This document shows, piece by piece, positions 22,610-34,354 of a DNA stretch of 64,000 nucleotides (positions are counted from its first letter, which is position 1; every line of letters starts with the position of its first letter). Origin of the DNA: Gracilaria domingensis. Taxonomy: Eukaryota > Rhodophyta > Florideophyceae > Gracilariales > Gracilariaceae. The notes below the pieces were generated by a model. That model was not told the origin of the DNA. It made no database searches and was given only the letters and a program-made list of their open reading frames with translations. The translations under genes were made by a program, and so were the position numbers. Location: the NCBI GenBank assembly GCA_022539475.1, contig VCMS01000102.1, forward strand, positions 101,016 through 165,015, read 5' to 3'.

Positions 22610-24382
22610 ATGCGATTTGTTCTGGATTCCGGGGCCACAAGTCACATGGTGAAGGAGAAGGGCTCAGCAACATGGTCTTGCATAGCAGTGCCTAGACCCA
22701 TTACCCTTGGTGATGGAAGGCAAATATCTGCTACCCACATAAGGAACATGAAGCTCAACACCTTTTATCCGACGCCCTCAGAAATATCCATGCCGTTGAA
22801 AAATACCTTACTTGTGCCAGATTTGGACTGCAACCTCATCTCCTGTAGAGCTCTGGCAGCTAGTGGAGTAAGGACCTCGATCAATGAAGACAACTGCACC
22901 GTCGAAGGACAGAGGTTTACGCTAAATCTCAGCATAACAGAGGGTGGTCTCTATGAAATTTATGGCACTCTACAAACCCCTACCACTGTTTACTTTGTAG
23001 GAGTAGCATAAGAGACAACTGAAAGGGGACTGCGATTATGGCATCAGCGGTACGGCCATATGGACAGACAGAAACTTCAGCACATGCAGGCGAAAGGATC
23101 TGTGCATGGCTTGGATTTCACAGCTACCCCAGATCAAGGTGCCAGTTGCATACCATGTGTAGAGGGCAAAATGACCAAGCTTCCATTCAAGGCAAGGACA
23201 AGTGATGCCTTTGAGCCTGGGGAGATAATATACTCTGACATATGCAGACCTTTGAGGACCAAGATCATTGGTGGAAAAAGGTTTTTTATCACGTTTATCG
23301 ACGGCAAATCAGACTATCGTATGGCATATCCTTTGACGTTCGAAAGAGAAGCCAAAGATGCGTTCAGGGCATTTCATAAGTGGTTTGAGAGGAAGTACAG
23401 CTGTGTACTACAATCTTTATATAGCGACAACGGCCCAGAGTACGTTCGAATGTCCATGTGCTTGAGAGAGAATGGCATCGAGTGGGAGAGTTCTGACCCA
23501 TATGCCCCTCAACAAAATGGGGTTGCCGAAAGACTGAACAGGACGCTGATGGATATGGTGCGGAGTATGCTACGTCATGCTGGTCTTCCAAGCAAATTTT
23601 CGGCATAGGCCCTTGTAACAGCTGTGGATCTCCGTAACCTCTCATCGTCTGAAAGGAATGAAGGTATGACCCCCATCGAGGTACTGACTGGAAGAAAACT
23701 CTTCGTGGGCAACTTAAGAACTTTCGGATGTGAAGTATGGCTTCATCCACCGAAGCGCGCGAAGCTGGACCCGAAAGGGAAGAGAGGTATACTCCTACGG
23801 TGCTTACCTTACAGAAATTACCGGGTCTATCAAGTGGATGATCAGACTGTCGTCAAAGCTCGTCATGTCAAGATAAACGAAATCAGGTTCCCTGGGAGGG
23901 ATATATTCCGTATCTCGGACACAAGCCCTGGCATACTTGCGGATGATTTTGGCCTGTTAGATCAAGACCAAATGATGGAGGCTCCTGCTTCTGAAGATAT
24001 GGATAGTGGCGCAGAAGACGAACGTGTGACCGTAGAAGATGTTCCTGCACCCGCGCCTACCGAACCACCCAGGAGTGGAGGCAACGAAAATGCCAGTGCG
24101 TCTACAACTCTGGAGATTAAGAGAGAGCCAATGACGGAGGCAGAACTTGAACGGCTCACCCATTACCCTGTGAGGAGATACCCAGGTCGCAACAGGCAGC
24201 TTCCATCGAGGTTTGAAGCTTCCATGTTGGCCAGCACTATCTCAAGCGGAGATAATATCCCCAAGGATATTTACGAAGCTATAACTTCGAAAGATAGTGA
24301 GTACTGGAAGACAGCTATTGACACGGAACTAAACTCTCTCAGGAGTTGGAATTTGGCAAAAAGCAATAATTCCCTATGGTAA
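22610..24382 (+). pseudogene. Copia protease and integrase
   Basis: The protease active site F-V-L-D-S-G-A-T-S-H-M lies at about 22617. Integrase follows: the HHCC zinc region (L-W-H-Q-R-Y-G-H, then C-I-P-C) near 23035-23160 and the DDE core with Y-S-D-I (about 23235), S-D-N-G-P-E-Y (about 23425) and N-G-V-A-E-R (about 23520). A TAG near 23608 interrupts the frame, which continues with the GKK-like C-terminal region and an acidic linker to RT. Order protease-integrase-RT identifies Ty1/copia. Confidence 0.9.
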
Positions 24383-25419
24383 GCGCCCAATCGACTCCAA
24401 GTTTGTATTTGTCAAGAAGAAGCTCGCAGACGGAACCTTGGATAGATACAAGGCTCGACTGGTTACGAAAGGTTGTCAATAGGGCAACATGGAAGGAATA
24501 TTTGCCCCTGTTGCCGACCAAGTAAGTGTAAGGATTGTCAATTCTATTGTAGCTACACTTGGCTATGTCATTCATCAAATGGACGTTAAGTCCGCATTCC
24601 TCAACGGGCAGCTAGACATCTCGGACCCAAATATATCTATTGCCACCTCCTGGATTAGATCTCGGACTAAGACAAGGAGAGGCTTTGCTCTTGCGAAGAG
24701 CACTGTACGGTTTGAAGAATGCGAACAATGTGTGGGCCAGGAAATGGAAGCAATCTCTGATTGAACTTGGGTATATCGTGATTGAATCCGACGAATGCGT
24801 CTTTGTGAAAGAACTGGATGGAAGGAATGTAATTGTTCTTGTCTACGTTGATGATGCGTTAGTCATCTCTTGGAGTCTTCCTGCAGTACTGTCTGCCAAG
24901 AAAGAACTCATGAATGTGTTTGAAATGAAAGACCTTGGTGAGGCAACTTCCTTTCTTGGTGTTGAGTTTATTAAGCGAGAACAGTTCCTCTTAACTAGGC
25001 AATCAGCGATGATTCAAAAATTGCTGGGTACCCTGTCTATGGAAAACTGTGGATGTATCTCAACGCCAATGTTGCGAAACCGAGATGAATCTGATAACGA
25101 GATACTAAATGAGCATTATCAGGCGGCATACAGGGAGGTAATCGGGTCTTGGTTATACCCAGCGCCCCATTCGCGACCGGATCTTTGTATCTCTGTGAAC
25201 ATACTAAGTCGGAGGCAATCGAATGCTACTAGGGCTGAGTGGGTGACACTTAAGAGAATTCTAAGATATTTGAACGGTTCTAAGTCGTTGGGACTGTGCC
25301 ATCCTACAATTCAGAATGCAGACCTTGTGCTTGAAGCCTTCTGTGACAGTGACTGGGCTGGTGAACAAGCTAATAGAAGGTCTACAACTGGTTTCTTAAT
25401 TTACTTCGGGGGTTGTATA
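24383..25419 (+). pseudogene. Copia reverse transcriptase and start of RNase H
   Basis: Signature segments: K-K-K-L-A-D-G-T-L-D-R-Y-K-A-R-L near 24420, Q-M-D-V-K-S-A-F-L-N-G near 24580 and the catalytic Y-V-D-D near 24845. A stop near 24480 and a frame slip near 24640 disable it. RNase H starts (C-D-S-D-W-A-G near 25345, R-S-T-T-G-F) and is cut at 25419 by the full-length gypsy element. Confidence 0.9.
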
Positions 25420-26403
25420 TGTGAAGCAAACCCGATTCTGAGGGTGTTTGACGAAGAAGCTCTTCATACATGAGCGATGCGCCCGTGCACGTGGCACTTG
25501 ACATTATGAGGTGCATCCCCTATGGAAGTCTTCAACCGTTGGTTAATTTAATTTTAATTAGCACCCGTAGAGAGGCGTGCGTGGGCTAAGGCTCCTGGCC
25601 GGGCGTGGACACGTGGAGGTGGATGGCTAGTGCACAAGTGAGGTATTTTGGGGAATATTTTAGTTTGTCTTTATTTTCTGCACCCTGACAGTGGGTTTGC
25701 CTACGTGTACCACCCGTACGGGTGTGCACTATTGTGATTGGTCAACCGGCCCTGCACCTGGGGTACTTAGAGATGCAGGGGCGGCTGAACACCACCTGAT
25801 GGTAAAGGAACCAAGCCTCTCCTTCGAGAACTGCCACTCGGATCAGAGGGCACTTGAGACTCATCTTGAGTGTGGGCTCTAGACGCTACTGCCGTTGCCG
25901 GTGTACTACTCCGCCCGGAGGGTCACCTCAAGAGGTATAAGTACGCGTACTCCGCTTCGGACGCCTAAGGAATCTGCATATACCGTGTGGTATTGCCTTC
26001 TACTATTTCTATTAATTCCTGATTTCAGAACAGATCTTCGCCCCAGTATTGGGTTGATTCTTGCTCTTTCTCCCCGACGTCGGGCCTGTTGCCTGCGTGT
26101 GCACGGCCCACATCTCCTCTTTAGACGTATCTCTTTTTCCCTTGTTTCTTGAGCTACGCCTCCTCCCGGAGTGTCTGGCTCACCCCTTTTCGGGTATTCC
26201 TCGCTTCTAAACCGTTCTTGGCTGGTGATCCTCCTGATATTGGACTTTCTGCATTCACCTCTGTAGGTTTTCTTCAGTACATTACTGGTTTTACACCCAG
26301 ATCCCCGGTGTCAACAGAGGCTCGTGCACCGAGTTACCATCCCCTATGAAGCAGGACTTCGGACATCTTATGCGTGTTTCACCCGTCCTTGGTTTGCACC
26401 ACA
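25420..26403 (+). repeat. Gypsy 5' LTR
   Basis: Begins TGTGAAGCAAACCC and ends GGTTTGCACCACA. It is dense in short palindromes such as CACCCGTACGGGTG (25711-25724), CCCAGTATTGGG (26042-26053) and CCCGACGTCGGG (26073-26084). Confidence 0.95.
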
Positions 26404-26591
26404 AGTGGTCTTCCGACTTAGAAGTCGAATCTCGGGACGATCACCTTTTCAGATTGGTTTAGAATTGGAATTACCCACCGCGGTGGTTGGAAGGACCCTT
26501 ATCGGGTAGATCTGACTGCTACTCCGCATTCCGGAAGTGTTTGGTTTTTTTTTTTGGTAACCTCCCGGTACGTGGGACGCATATCTCCAGA

Positions 26592-28703
26592 ATGTCTCCC
26601 CCGTCCCGTGGAAAATCTCGTAACAGGTCCGTTCAAGAAAGTGGAGCAGCACCTTCTGCTGTCCCGCGCTCCCTTATTTCTGTTCGGGAGACGGGAGATA
26701 TAGATCGCGATCCGAATGGTCGGAATGCACCCTCAGCCGTTTCTGTACCGCAGGAGCTTTTTAGAGTACCGAAACCGGTCAGAGAACCTCCTCCTGGGGA
26801 GCCTACACCGGTGGTGGAAACGCCCTCACAGGCAGCCCGCCCCGAAGCGCTGGACTCGGGTGAGTACACCTTATTAGACTCACGATTGAGTGTCATCAAC
26901 ATCTCCCTCGTGGATCTTCTTAAACAACAAACCGAACTTCGGCGTCGTCTCGACGATGCCCCTGTTAGAGATTACTCGGGAGACATTCGTCTCCTGCGTA
27001 AGGATGTGAACTCTATTTTGGAGTGTCTTGGAGAACCCGCTGTGTTCGCAGTGGAGTATGCTGCTTTTATTGAAGAAGCTCGGGTGAGCGCCACTCGCTT
27101 ACAGAGTCGTTTAGAAATTCTAGAGGCTACTATCCGTATGGATCAGGCTGCGGCCAAAGATGACCCAATCACCTCAGAAAGCTCTGCTCACCGCTCAATG
27201 AAGCGCAAATCCCGGAAGTCTAAAAGGGAGGTTCACTCTTATTCGGACTCGTCAGATTCTGACTCCTCCACCCAATCGTCGGGTAACTCCTCATCTTCTT
27301 CATCCTCGTCAGATAGTGAAGGTAGTCACCGACGTCGGTCTCGAGCAACGCGCTCTAAGGCGACCTTTGTCACCCAGGGAGCCATTCGCTCCCGTGTTAA
27401 GAAAAAGAGACATAAGGGACTCAGGGAGTTAAAACCGTCGAATCCGTTGTACCGGAAACTGCTTTCATACCGTTATTATCGGTTACAGAACGCCTCAGGC
27501 GAACGCAATGCCCATGGCATGGGGCGAGTGAAGGATTACATCCGCCGAATGCAGATTACTTTACAGAAGAAAGAGTTCAGTGATGACGACCCAATTATGG
27601 TGTTGGATTTCCTTGCACGCTTCGTTCAGGAAGCGGACATACTCTGTATGAGTGAAGCACAAGCGTATGTAACCCTCCCATATTTCCTAAAGGGGATGGC
27701 CAAAGACCAATTTCACTCCCTGCGTGGATCAGGAAGAGCCTCTGAAGGCGGTGTCACGTGTTGGCCCGAAGCCGTTCAATACCTATTGAGGTCGTATGCC
27801 AGTGGCAATGCGATCCCAGACGCTATTCTGGCCCTACTGGCACCAAAGCAGAATTCGGGGGAAACAGAAACGAGGTATTCAACGCGCTTGAACAAAGCGT
27901 TACACCGTTGCGGTAATGTTTATTCCTCAGCTGAGAGGTTCACAATGTTTGTGGAAGGATTGGACCCCGCCATCCGGGCACTAGTATCCCGTTATCGGGA
28001 GCAGAACAGGAAGATCTCCTACTTGGAATTGGTTCACTACGCCCAGACTCAGGGAGATACTTTCCGAGCGAGACGGAAGCCAACACACAGGCCCACGAAG
28101 GCTCTCCTGGCTGAAGGATCTGACTCATCTCTCTCCCTCTTACAGGATAACCGTCCACCTGCGGATTATGATCAGGTCCAGTTTGCGGCAAATCCTATTT
28201 CCGTAGGAACTTCGGGGCTACCTTCAACCACTACAGGGGAAACAATGGAGACGGACCCTGTGGGGTACATGGAAAACTCTAAGGTTCCTGCGCCATCACT
28301 GGCCTATGCCACCAACCACACTCAGTTTGCACGCCCAGGCTGGCGTGATACTCGACCTCAACTACCGGCGACGTCACGTTCGCTGGAGAGATCGGTGTCG
28401 CTGATATGTCACGTGTGTTATCAACACGGACACATTTCACCTCAGTGCTCGTTTCCCTTGAGGGAGATGCCGAAAGTAATCGTACAGTACGAGTCTTTGA
28501 TCCCGGAAGAACGGGAACGTGTGCCATCTGCCTCATATGAGGATGCCAAAGCCAAGTATGGACGGCAACAGCAGCCTCAACCTGCAGCAGGCGCACACCC
28601 CAATCATGGGTTAAAGGACCCGACACTGGCAAAGGGGGTTGCTTTGGAGTCTCGAGGTGGGAATGAACCGCAACCGGCGGTCGGGCCTGCCCCGAAAAAC
28701 TAG
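26592..28703 (+). CDS. Gypsy Gag polyprotein
   Basis: A 703-aa open frame from ATG 26592 to TAG 28703, positioned right after the 5' LTR. The first 200 residues are Pro/Arg-rich with a predicted helical segment. A long Ser/Asp run (about residues 216-245) is followed by a basic patch, then the retrotransposon gag core (V-L-D-F-L-A-R-F-V-Q-E, about 336-346) and a CCHC zinc knuckle C-H-V-C-Y-Q-H-G-H-I-S-P-Q-C near residue 605. This is the capsid/nucleocapsid precursor that packages element RNA. The frame is intact although pol is not. Protease is in a different frame (-1 relative to Gag), which suggests expression by frameshifting. Confidence 0.88.
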   Translation: MSPPSRGKSRNRSVQESGAAPSAVPRSLISVRETGDIDRDPNGRNAPSAVSVPQELFRVPKPVREPPPGEPTPVVETPSQAARPEALDSGEYTLLDSRLSVINISLVDLLKQQTELRRRLDDAPVRDYSGDIRLLRKDVNSILECLGEPAVFAVEYAAFIEEARVSATRLQSRLEILEATIRMDQAAAKDDPITSESSAHRSMKRKSRKSKREVHSYSDSSDSDSSTQSSGNSSSSSSSSDSEGSHRRRSRATRSKATFVTQGAIRSRVKKKRHKGLRELKPSNPLYRKLLSYRYYRLQNASGERNAHGMGRVKDYIRRMQITLQKKEFSDDDPIMVLDFLARFVQEADILCMSEAQAYVTLPYFLKGMAKDQFHSLRGSGRASEGGVTCWPEAVQYLLRSYASGNAIPDAILALLAPKQNSGETETRYSTRLNKALHRCGNVYSSAERFTMFVEGLDPAIRALVSRYREQNRKISYLELVHYAQTQGDTFRARRKPTHRPTKALLAEGSDSSLSLLQDNRPPADYDQVQFAANPISVGTSGLPSTTTGETMETDPVGYMENSKVPAPSLAYATNHTQFARPGWRDTRPQLPATSRSLERSVSLICHVCYQHGHISPQCSFPLREMPKVIVQYESLIPEERERVPSASYEDAKAKYGRQQQPQPAAGAHPNHGLKDPTLAKGVALESRGGNEPQPAVGPAPKN

Positions 28704-28705
28704 AT

Positions 28706-29782
28706 TTGGGAGTCTCCCCTACGGGAGGGGCCTCTTCCGAGTGGAAGCAGAGGACGTCTGAGGCGTCACCGCTTCCCTCCCCGGCAATTCGAATCCTATC
28801 CAGGAGAGTTGCTGATACAGATGCTGACTGGAAACTCTTCGGAGTGTTGCATCGACCGTGGATTCGCTCCCGCAATTTGCGAAACTCGGACCGCGTCATG
28901 ATAATGGCTAAGCAGAATTACAAAGTATACGCCGACTTAGGCTTATCAAACCAGTACATGGTACGTCAATTATCCGTCTTGGATACAGGGGCTGCGCCCA
29001 ATCTGATTCACACCGCGTTGATACCGCCCGCACTTCGGGAACACATTCGCTACGGTCCAAAATTGGATATACCCGACGCAAATAACCGCCCGATACGCAC
29101 AGTGGGCCACCTATCTCTCGTAGTGAGACTTGGAACTTACTTGGTGCAGTTGGATTTCGTTGTCTGCAAGGCACTTGTAGCACCCGTTATTCTGGGTTGT
29201 GATTTTTGTGATTGCTTCGTGGAAGCTATACGCCCCAGGGCCCGAACCGTAGAAATGATTGATGGCTCATCGGTTCCGATAGTGCGGAAGACAGTGCAGA
29301 ACGCTTCGCGTAAGCGTGTCCCCTTGCCTGTCGCTCAAGAGGCGCCGACACCAAAACCGGTCTCAACGAAACTCAGAATCGCTCAATCCGTTCGGATACC
29401 ATCGGAATCCCAAGTATAGGTGCCTGTCTCTTCCAAACAGGTAGGGCTGCACATCGTGCAACCCCTGTCTACTCTCTTTGCCGAGAAACAACTTGCGGTT
29501 GCTAACAGAATCGTTACTATCAATCCAGATGAACTCTTTAAGGTGCTTATCGCCAACTTTGGCCATTCTGACCAATGGCTAGTGAAGAACCAAATTATCG
29601 GATCCGTCTTACCTCACCCTACCGCCATCGTGCCAACGAAGATACCTGTATCGGAGGTGCTTGGCTTAACTGACCCTAAGGACGGGGAGGACGCCGCTGA
29701 TGTTTCTCATTTGTCGAAGAGAGGTGACTACACGAACCCTGACAATTTATCGGGTGTTACTAACCCCACCCGTCAGAGGTGA
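28706..29782 (+). pseudogene. Gypsy protease and RT linker, with in-frame stop
   Basis: Open directly after the gag stop but in another frame, with no ATG until 28899. The aspartic protease active site V-L-D-T-G-A-A-P-N lies near 28976, followed by the second conserved stretch V-I-L-G-C-D-F near 29190. A TAG at 29417 interrupts the frame, which resumes at once and runs to TGA at 29782, overlapping the pol frame by a few bases. The protease would cleave the Gag and Pol precursors in the particle. Confidence 0.85.
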
Positions 29783-32700
29783 AGGCCACACCACCTGGCT
29801 CTGAATTGACGGATCCTGTTAAGGAGTTGGAAAACTTGGACTTGTCTCATGTCCCAGAATCTCATCGAGAAGAATTGCGCCACATGTTGCGTGAATTCAC
29901 TCCCATGTGGAATGGCTCCTTGGGGACCATCGGGATCACGGAACATCGAATTGATCTACTACCGAACACTCGGCCGATTTCACAACACCCTTATAGGGCT
30001 GGGCCGAAAGCTCGTGAGAAGGAACAATCTCAAGTCGAGAAAATGCTGCGCGCAGGAGTCATTGAGCCAGCTCAGTCGTCATGGGCGTCACCTGTAGTGC
30101 TTGTACCTAAACCCGACGGGTCATGGAGGTTCTGCATCGACTACCGTCGATTGAACACCGTCACGGTGAGGAACGTTATCCAATCCCACGAATGGATGAA
30201 TACATTGACTCACTTGGGAGCGCAAAGGTCTTTACGACCCTTGATGCCAACTGGGGGTACTGGCAAGTTCCCATTAGGGAGGAAGATCGTGATAAGACCC
30301 CCCTTCGTATGCCATCAGGGACTATACCGCTTGAAGCGAATGCCCTTTGGGCTAACTAATGCCCCCGCCACATTTCACCCGGCGATAGACATTCTGTTGT
30401 CACCCTTCAAGTGGCGCACCTGTTTGGTATATTTGGACGATATCATAATCTTCTCCAATAATATGGAAGAACATCTCTCCCATGCCCGGGATGTCATGCG
30501 GGTATTGCGTGACGCCGGAATCACGTTGAAACTCAAGAAGTGCGAGTTTTTCACCGATTCAGTCAAGTATTTGGGCCACATAATTCGCTCAGGCCAACTC
30601 TCGATCGACGAGGTGCGCGTCAAGTCCTTGAAGGAAGCTAAACATCCTACAACTCAAACTGAGTTACGCTCCTTCTTACGATTGTGCAATGTGTACAGGA
30701 GATTTGTTCCGAACTTTGCGGAGATCGCCACCCCGCTCAACATACGTCTAACGAAAGAACAACCCATGCAACTGGAACTTTTCGGTGACAAGGAAGCGTC
30801 AGCGTTTACGCGGCTGATTGACGCCGTAACGTCTCCGCCTATCTTGGCTCTCCCCACCGCTGGGTTACCGTACGAACTAGATACTGATGCCAGTGCAAAC
30901 CAAGTGGGGTGTGCCTTGTTTCAGACGGATACTGAAGGTGTCCGTCACCCAATTGGGTACTGGTCTCGCTCGCTCAATGTGCACGAGCGGGACTATTCTG
31001 TCTCTGAAAAAGAGTGCCTCGCCGTAGTATGGGCATTATCTACCCTACGCCTCTACGTAATGGGCACCCATTTTGTGGTACATACGGACCACCCTTGGTT
31101 ACGGTGGCTCATGGAAATTTCTGAGCCCTCAGGGCGCCTCATGAGGTGGAGACTCCGATTGTCGGAATTTGATTTCGACGTAAGCTACAAGAAGGGAAAG
31201 CTCAACACCCAAGCGGATGCACTCTCCCATCTGGGAACTGCTGGCGAAGCAGAACCCTCCGATGATTTGGACATACCCTGCTTCTTAGCAGAACTCGCAG
31301 ATGAGGAGTCAGGAGTCCCATTGAATGATATTTGCGACGATATCCTCGCCGCCGAAGGAAGTGAACCCATCGCGGGTTCCTTTGAACCTATTACTCCTGA
31401 GGAGTTAGTGAGGGAACAACACTTAGATGAGTTCTGTACGCAAGTGCGTTCCCGCCTGAATGGTGGACACAGCATACCCTTTGTGGTGAACGACCAAGGC
31501 TACCTGGTACGAATGGTAGAACGCAACCCACAGATCGTGGTGCCACACTCGCTCCAACGTCGAGTACTACACCTTTCACATTACGTTAAGGTCGGCGCAC
31601 ACCCTGGGGGTCGCAAACTGTATCTCGCATTGAGAAGAAACTTTCATTGGCCCGCTATGGCGTTTGACTGCTACGCAATTAGATGCTCATGCCTGGAATG
31701 TGCCAAGAACGATGTCCGACTTCGGAAGTACTCAAAGGAGTTGACCTTGTTCCCTGCGAGAAGCCCGTTGGAATTTGTCGCTATCGACATCTTGGGCGAG
31801 TTAATTCGTACTCCCAGAGGGAACCGGTACCTCTTGGTGATCACGGATCCCTTCTCCAAATTGGTCAGAACTGTACCCCTTAAGCGAATCTCCGCTGCGG
31901 TTAATGCGCAAGCATTCGTAACCCACTGGGTGTTCGTTTATGGCCCGCCTGTCAACGTACTCTCCGACAACGGATCTCAATTCACATCGAAGTTCTTTCA
32001 AGATGTATGCAGAATCCTAGATGTCAGGAACTTGTTTACAACCACCTATCACCCCCAGTGTAATGGGCAGGTAGAACGGTTTAACCGTACAATGCTTAAT
32101 GCACTCCGTTCCTATGTGGCAGATCACCCCAAGGAATGGGATCTCTATACTGACGCAGTAACGTATGCGTACAACACCCAGGTGCATCGGGTACCCTCGC
32201 TCTCAACCTTTGAACTGGTGCTCTCACGGCCACCGCCCCCCGTTGCTATTGATGCCCAACCTACTCTTGCGAGTTATCCGGCCCCGGCACAGTACCGCAA
32301 CGCGTGGAAAAATTGGCTCACCAAGATGGTGCCGAAAGCCCAGAAGGCGATGGATAAAGCTCAGGCTACATTCAAGCGTAACTTCGACCAACAGGTCCGC
32401 AAACCCTTACCCGAATTGCGGGTGAACGACTTTGTGTTCCTCCGCAAGGAGTACTACAGTCCTGAAAAGGAGCGTCGGCACAAACTGTTTCCCATTGCAA
32501 GCGGACCGTACTGGGTGGTATCCCTTACGCCAGACACCGCCGTGCTGGACATCGATGGCCAACACGAATGGGTTTCACGCGATCGCGTCTGCAAAGCTCC
32601 CACGCCTACCCAGGCTGTGGCTCCGTCTGCAGTACCCCATGCGGGTGATGAAACGTCGGAGTATCGCGCCCAGCGGTCCTTCCTCACCCGGAACGCGGTT

Positions 32701-33696
32701 TATCCGAAGTACCGGACATCTCGAACACTGTACCCACTGGGTCAGACCGCCTCTCTCAGGCCCAGTCCGCGGACTCACTGCGAGTTCAAATCGTCACCCC
32801 CCCACCCGACGTGGTATCACCACCCCAGGCGGCAACGCCTAAGGAAGGGGAGGACGCTGCTGCTACCGCTAGTAACACCGCTTTGGTTTCATCGGCGTTG
32901 CCCCATTCTCCACGACTTGGAGCCACCACCGTCGGTGAGACGTCGCCACCGACCGCGAACGGCACTCCCGCCACAGGGACGCATTCTACGCATACCGAGA
33001 ACGGTCAGGTGCACGTCAGTAATGTTAGACAACTCCCAGCACGGGAGACAACCGAGAAGAAAGGAAATACTCCGTTACGGAGACTGCTGGAGGAGCCCGG
33101 CTCGCAGGCGCTCACGGAACGCTCGCCCGGAGCTCGCACACCTGAAAAGCAGGTCTCTGCAGACCCTTTGGGTAGCTACGGGCAAGCCGAGGATGACGGA
33201 AAAGTGTCGTAGTAACCCCTTCTCGGGTGATGATGTAGGAAGAACCCGAACACAGGGCGCGTGGAACCCGCACATGCGGAAAATATCCAAATTTTTGGAA
33301 AGCCCGCGCGCCGCCGCCCGAAGGGAGCAACCCGAGATGCCAGTGCGTTGGCGACCGTTGCACAAAGGCTCACCACTACTGGTGCCCCGTGGCACGCGCC
33401 ACGCGCGTACCACCGCCGCCAACCAATGGCGTACCCCGGTCTTGGGCGTTCCGCCTCCCCCCTGCACAGGGAGCGCAGCCCGCAACGTTCACCGCCGCGC
33501 GCGCTCTCCCATGGAAACGGGAATGGAGGAGGGAAAGAAGAAGCAACCGTTGCCCGGTGTGACCACTTGGGAACACCCTGGATGGTCTGTGGTTTTACGG
33601 ACGTCTCAGGCGTTGCAAGGAACCCACTTGGGTAGAATTTGGCCCCCAAACGGGGAAGTTAGAGCTAACCCGACACGACGGGTAGGGTGCTACTGA
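29779..33696 (+). pseudogene. Gypsy reverse transcriptase, RNase H and integrase
   Basis: A long frame. RT: R-F-C-I-D-Y-R-R-L-N near 30128, R-M-P-F-G-L-T-N-A-P near 30340 and catalytic Y-L-D-D near 30430. Between about 30178 and 30300 the proper RT sequence (with T-L-D-A-N-W-G-Y-W-Q) lies in another frame, so two opposite indels swap out about 40 residues, including one catalytic Asp. RNase H: L-D-T-D-A-S-A-N near 30878. Integrase: H-x3-H and C-x2-C zinc motif (31570-31700), first catalytic Asp in F-V-A-I-D-I-L-G (about 31775), S-D-N-G-S-Q-F (about 31963) and catalytic Glu in G-Q-V-E-R-F (about 32068). The tail past 32800 drifts through frames. Confidence 0.92.
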
Positions 33697-33708
33697 AACC
33701 CGCTGAGG

Positions 33709-34020
33709 GTGAAGGTTCAAAGCTTCTTCGTCGACCAAAACCCACGGTTGGGACATCTATCTCGTACTCCCATAGAGGGCAAGTCTCAGAACACCAAGGA
33801 GACCGGTACTTACTCACAGGAGTTTGTTGTGGACCGTATCGTGAGCCACACTTATAATCTCGAAGGGATACTACTGTACCCGGTTCGGTGGTATGGTTAC
33901 GCTGCTGAAGAGGACACGCAGGAACCCATTGAACACCTAGCCAGGTCTAAAGTTCTTTCCTATCACCGCAGGACACGCACAGCTCTCCCTCAAATGCTTG
34001 GTAACGCCCAGGTGGGCTGA
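33709..34020 (+). CDS. Gypsy integrase C-terminal chromodomain
   Basis: Continues in the pol frame, separated from it by a single TGA at 33694-33696. Contains a chromodomain: E-F-V-V-D-R-I-V-S-H, then L-Y-P-V-R-W-Y-G-Y, then T-Q-E-P-I-E-H-L. Aromatic positions match the cage that binds methylated histone tails in chromoviruses, where the domain guides integration to chromatin. A close counterpart lies at about 60051-60250 on the minus strand. Ends at TGA 34018-34020. Confidence 0.9.
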   Translation: MKVQSFFVDQNPRLGHLSRTPIEGKSQNTKETGTYSQEFVVDRIVSHTYNLEGILLYPVRWYGYAAEEDTQEPIEHLARSKVLSYHRRTRTALPQMLGNAQVG

Positions 34021-34354
34021 CTCGCAGCTAACGTACTGCTCCACTGGAGGATTCGTGAGGAACCCAAGCATGGGTCTCGCAGGTACAGTCTCCACTAGAG
34101 AGAATTAGAAGTTATAATCATCGGTTTACGGTTTACCAACACCACCGACTTACAGTTACAATGACTCTTATGAGTGATGAAGGAAAATACTCTTACGAGT
34201 GACGAAAGAAGAAGATGAAGAAGAAGAAGCTAGGAGTCATGGAATAGGAGATGAAGAGGAAGATCAGGACGTGATGAAGGTCCCATGGAAGGGAGGGATG
34301 AAGCAGAAGATACCACTAATTGGTTTTTACTTTTCTATCTCAAGTTATACTACA
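34021..34354. other. Spacer between convergent pol and antisense ORF
   Basis: Purine-rich on the plus strand (GAAGAAGATGAAG tracts), with palindromic CTCTTATGAG / CTCTTACGAG motifs at about 34163-34202. The equivalent spacer in the second element carries the same CTCTTACGAG motif many times. It may contain the 3' ends and poly(A) signals of both transcripts. Confidence 0.5.

Noticed and set aside
32165-33649. Several frames of 80-157 codons in the pol tail
   Set aside because: They reflect frame drift and shadows of the low-complexity linker between integrase and chromodomain.
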